The notes below the pieces were generated by a model. That model saw only the letters and a program-made list of their open reading frames with translations. It ran no database searches and had not been told where the DNA came from. Below are positions 18,500 to 20,360 of a stretch of 20,360 bases of DNA, in pieces. Within the stretch, counting starts at the first letter, position 1. Each line of letters begins with the position of its first letter. Both the position numbers and the translations under genes were made by a program. The DNA lies in NCBI GenBank assembly GCA_025765615.1, contig JAIVFJ010000598.1:1-20360 (forward strand), in the 5' to 3' direction. The stretch is from Zopfochytrium polystomum (lineage: Eukaryota > Chytridiomycota > Chytridiomycetes > Chytridiales > Chytridiaceae).

Positions 18500-19461
18500 G
18501 GGAGATGTTGGGGCGAGATGGTTTACCAAAGTTCTGTCCGTTTTGTTTTTGATTTGTGTTTTTAGGTTGGATGTTTGTTTGGAAGGAAAGCCTGGCGGTT
18601 AAATTTTTTTTTTGTGAAAGCAAAAAGAACAAAAAATTTCAAGCCGCTGAGGGAAAGAGAGGGAAACGCCATGTGGGAACGGAGCGGTGGGTGCGGGCGG
18701 CCCACATGAAAAACTGACCCCGGCCCATTGGGACAGAGACAGGCAGGAGAGCAGGCGGGCGCAGAGGCGGAGCGAGAACGCCAGACCAGACAGGCAGCAG
18801 ACACAGAGGCAGAAAGATAGAAAGGGTGGGTGGACTGGCCAAGGAGACAGTCAAGATTTTGCACCCATCCATCCATCCACGGACAGCCAGACAGACAGAC
18901 AATGCAAGCGAGCAAGCTTTTTTGTCCGCACAGGCAGGCACAGTCAGCAGAACGCCGGAAAGGAAACCATTGAAAATTTCCTGAAACCGAGGCGAGTGGG
19001 CATCGATGGATCGGCGGTGGGCTGTTCAGACAGACCGACGGAGAGGGAAAGCGAGAGACAGGGACAGAGAGAGCGTTTGTGTGGAAAGGAGAAGGAGCGA
19101 GGGAGGGGCCCACGACCCACAAGAAGAGGCCAAGCACCACTAGTGGGACAACCCAATGTACGGGGGCTCACAAACCAAGCGCCCGCGGGCTCCGACTACG
19201 TTGGACCCGTGCAACGCACTTTGCTCAAGGGGTGCATCGACGGGTGCAATACGGGTGCATAGCAGGGTGCAAAAAACGGGTCCGTCGAAAAACAAGCGCG
19301 CCCGCGTGTTTCAGCAACCCTTCACCCACCCGCTCAAGCACGACGTGCACTCCAAAAAGGGGGGGAGGGAGGAACGGGGAGGAGGAGGAGCGAAAAGATA
19401 CGAGGAAGGGCAACTCACTCGAGGAACGCATCTCTAGTCCAAGACTTGCCCAAACTCCGGC
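18500..19461 (-). promoter_or_regulatory. Upstream region of the Sfp1-like gene
   Basis: About 960 bp of purine-rich (+ strand) low-complexity DNA with scattered CAGACAGA-type repeats. No convincing coding: open frames on either strand translate to repetitive, domain-free text. It includes a cluster of four TGCACCC motifs. Confidence 0.5.
19230..19271 (-). promoter_or_regulatory. Cluster of four TGCACCC motifs
   Basis: GGGTGCA on the + strand (TGCACCC on the minus strand) at 19230, 19242, 19253 and 19265, i.e. at 12, 11 and 12 bp. The near-helical spacing would place the sites on one DNA face. They lie about 730 bp upstream of the Sfp1-like ATG. TGCACCC is the core of the yeast Aft1 iron-regulon site, but no such factor is known for this organism. 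Confidence 0.4.
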
Positions 19462-20013
19462 TCAACTCATCGCCAGCGAAGCACCCCCATTCTTCCCAAG
19501 CGATCGAGACAGGGAGCCTATCAGCGTCATGGCTTTGCGATACGAGGACGAGGTGGTGTCGTTGGGAGACAAGGCGCCGTACTGAGCAAGCGACGGCCGC
19601 CGGAACGTGATTCCACCTGACTGCTGCTGCTGGCTCAGCGGGTTGATGCTGTTCGAGGGGGCGGGAATGGTCAGGGATGGGGTTTGGAACCGTCTGTCCG
19701 CATTGGGAGCGACGGGGCTGGCTGGCGCCGTCGGTGCTGGAGGTTGTTTTGGCAGTGGCTGCGTCTGGGGCAAGGATGGCTGCGGTTGCTGCTGCTTTAG
19801 CGGCTGCGATGCCGCTGCCGCGGCCGCCAGTGACGACGAGAGTGAGGATGGAGAGACGCGGGACGAGGACGAGGAGCGGTCGATGGCAAACAAGGGCTCG
19901 GGTGCGACAGCGGCCGAGGGCGAGGGGGGTGAGAAGCGGTTGAGCTGGTAGCGACTCCGCTGGTGCAGAGCGTGGTGGTGCAGCGGATGCTGCTGGTGCT
20001 GCTGATGTTGCAT
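19462..20013 (-). CDS. Hypothetical low-complexity Q/H/S/P/A-rich protein or exon (183 aa)
   Basis: Not recognised. The first ATG is at 20013 and the stop at 19462-19464. It starts with a Q/H-rich run, continues with S-, A- and QP-rich stretches, and ends in a less repetitive part with ITFRRPSLAQYGALSP, which contains an RRPS sequence matching a basophilic-kinase (PKA-type) consensus. Composition looks like disordered regions of fungal regulators. No domain, signal peptide or membrane segment. It could be a whole small gene, an exon of a larger gene, or chance in GC-rich repeats; it lies upstream of and in the same direction as the Sfp1-like gene. Confidence 0.42.
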   Translation of the reverse strand: MQHQQHQQHPLHHHALHQRSRYQLNRFSPPSPSAAVAPEPLFAIDRSSSSSRVSPSSLSSSLAAAAAASQPLKQQQPQPSLPQTQPLPKQPPAPTAPASPVAPNADRRFQTPSLTIPAPSNSINPLSQQQQSGGITFRRPSLAQYGALSPNDTTSSSYRKAMTLIGSLSRSLGKNGGASLAMS

Positions 20014-20360
20014 GGGTTGGGACAACGAATGTATGCGACGGTCACCGAGAGGAGGTGATGTGTGAGTGTGTGGGTGTTGTGAGAGTGTGGGGAAGTGTGG
20101 ATGGACAGCTAACAGCAGGGCCGCCGGCTGGAGTCTCTGGGGGGTTGCGAACGGCGATCGGGAGCGAGGGAGGGGTCGTTGAGACGACGAGGCTTTCTCA
20201 GATAGAAAGACTGAGTTTGTTTTTGTTTCCCCTTTTGTCTGTCTGTCTGCCTGGCTGTCGTCTTTCCTCTTTTGTAGAGTGTGGTTTCTTTCTTTTTTTT
20301 TTTGCTTTTTATTGCAAAACAGAGTTATGAGTCGTTCAGTTGATTGATTGATTCGTCTGA
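20014..20360. other. Right edge, no gene recognised
   Basis: Contains GTGTG-rich DNA, TGTCTGTCTGTCTG, a T run near 20294-20303 and TTGATTGATTGATT at the end. If 19462-20013 is a gene, this is its 5' flank. Confidence 0.45.

Noticed and set aside
18562..19140. 192-codon minus-strand open frame upstream of the Sfp1-like gene
   Set aside because: S/P/C-rich low-complexity text, overlapped by an equally long frame on the other strand; no domain.
1..20360. CRISPR arrays, bacterial operons, riboswitches
   Set aside because: The introns, LTR retrotransposons and gene families are eukaryotic, and no regularly spaced identical repeats of CRISPR type were seen.

Overview
The window looks like nuclear DNA of a filamentous fungus. 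The host genes have short introns (about 61-85 nt) with GT..AG ends, low-complexity Q/S/H/P-rich coding, CT/GA-rich flanks, and products of eukaryotic families (an EST1/SMG-type protein and an Sfp1/JAZF1-type zinc-finger regulator). The Sfp1-like zinc-finger pair and the Tf1/sushi-type retrotransposon would fit an early-diverging fungus such as a Mucoromycota/Mortierellomycotina-like lineage, but that placement is a guess.

Layout. (1) 1-2598, minus strand: the 5' two-thirds or so of an EST1/SMG5-6-7-like gene, running off the left edge. (2) 2599-3242: its upstream region, with a long CT tract and a complementary GA tract. (3) 3243-15736: a Ty1/copia retrotransposon on the minus strand, bounded by 134/135-bp LTRs and a 4-bp target duplication (AGCC). 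It is decayed and was itself hit twice. A 5308-bp Ty3/gypsy chromovirus (5417-10724, minus strand, TSD TGATC) sits between the integrase and reverse transcriptase parts of copia. A 791-bp solo LTR (13593-14383, TSD GGGAG) sits inside copia gag. (4) 15741-17148: non-coding A/purine-rich host DNA. (5) 17149-18499, minus strand: an intact two-exon Sfp1-like gene of 421 aa. (6) 18500-19461: its upstream region, with four helically spaced TGCACCC motifs. (7) 19462-20013, minus strand: a possible low-complexity Q/S/P-rich coding region. (8) 20014-20360: a non-coding edge.

The most interesting element is the gypsy chromovirus. Its two 353-bp LTRs look identical by eye, so it is young. The LTR carries about 100 bp of 5-bp-phased GAA/TTC units, i.e. 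a very long heat-shock-element array, plus a second perfect three-unit element just upstream of a TATA box. The predicted transcript start, AAGTGAATTAT, is exactly complementary over 11 nt to a primer-binding site 2 nt inside the 5' LTR, which is the Tf1/sushi self-priming arrangement. The single Gag-Pol frame ends in a stop codon that abuts the 3' LTR, and the polypurine tract is coding. The reading frame is broken only by single-base indels, mostly in short homopolymers. The host EST1-like gene shows the same kind of lesion, so consensus-sequence error is a serious alternative to decay.

Copia is older: its LTRs differ at about 5 positions plus one indel, its RT motif is YVDN instead of YVDD, and many frames are broken. 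Both elements and the solo LTR point the same way, with promoters on the minus strand.
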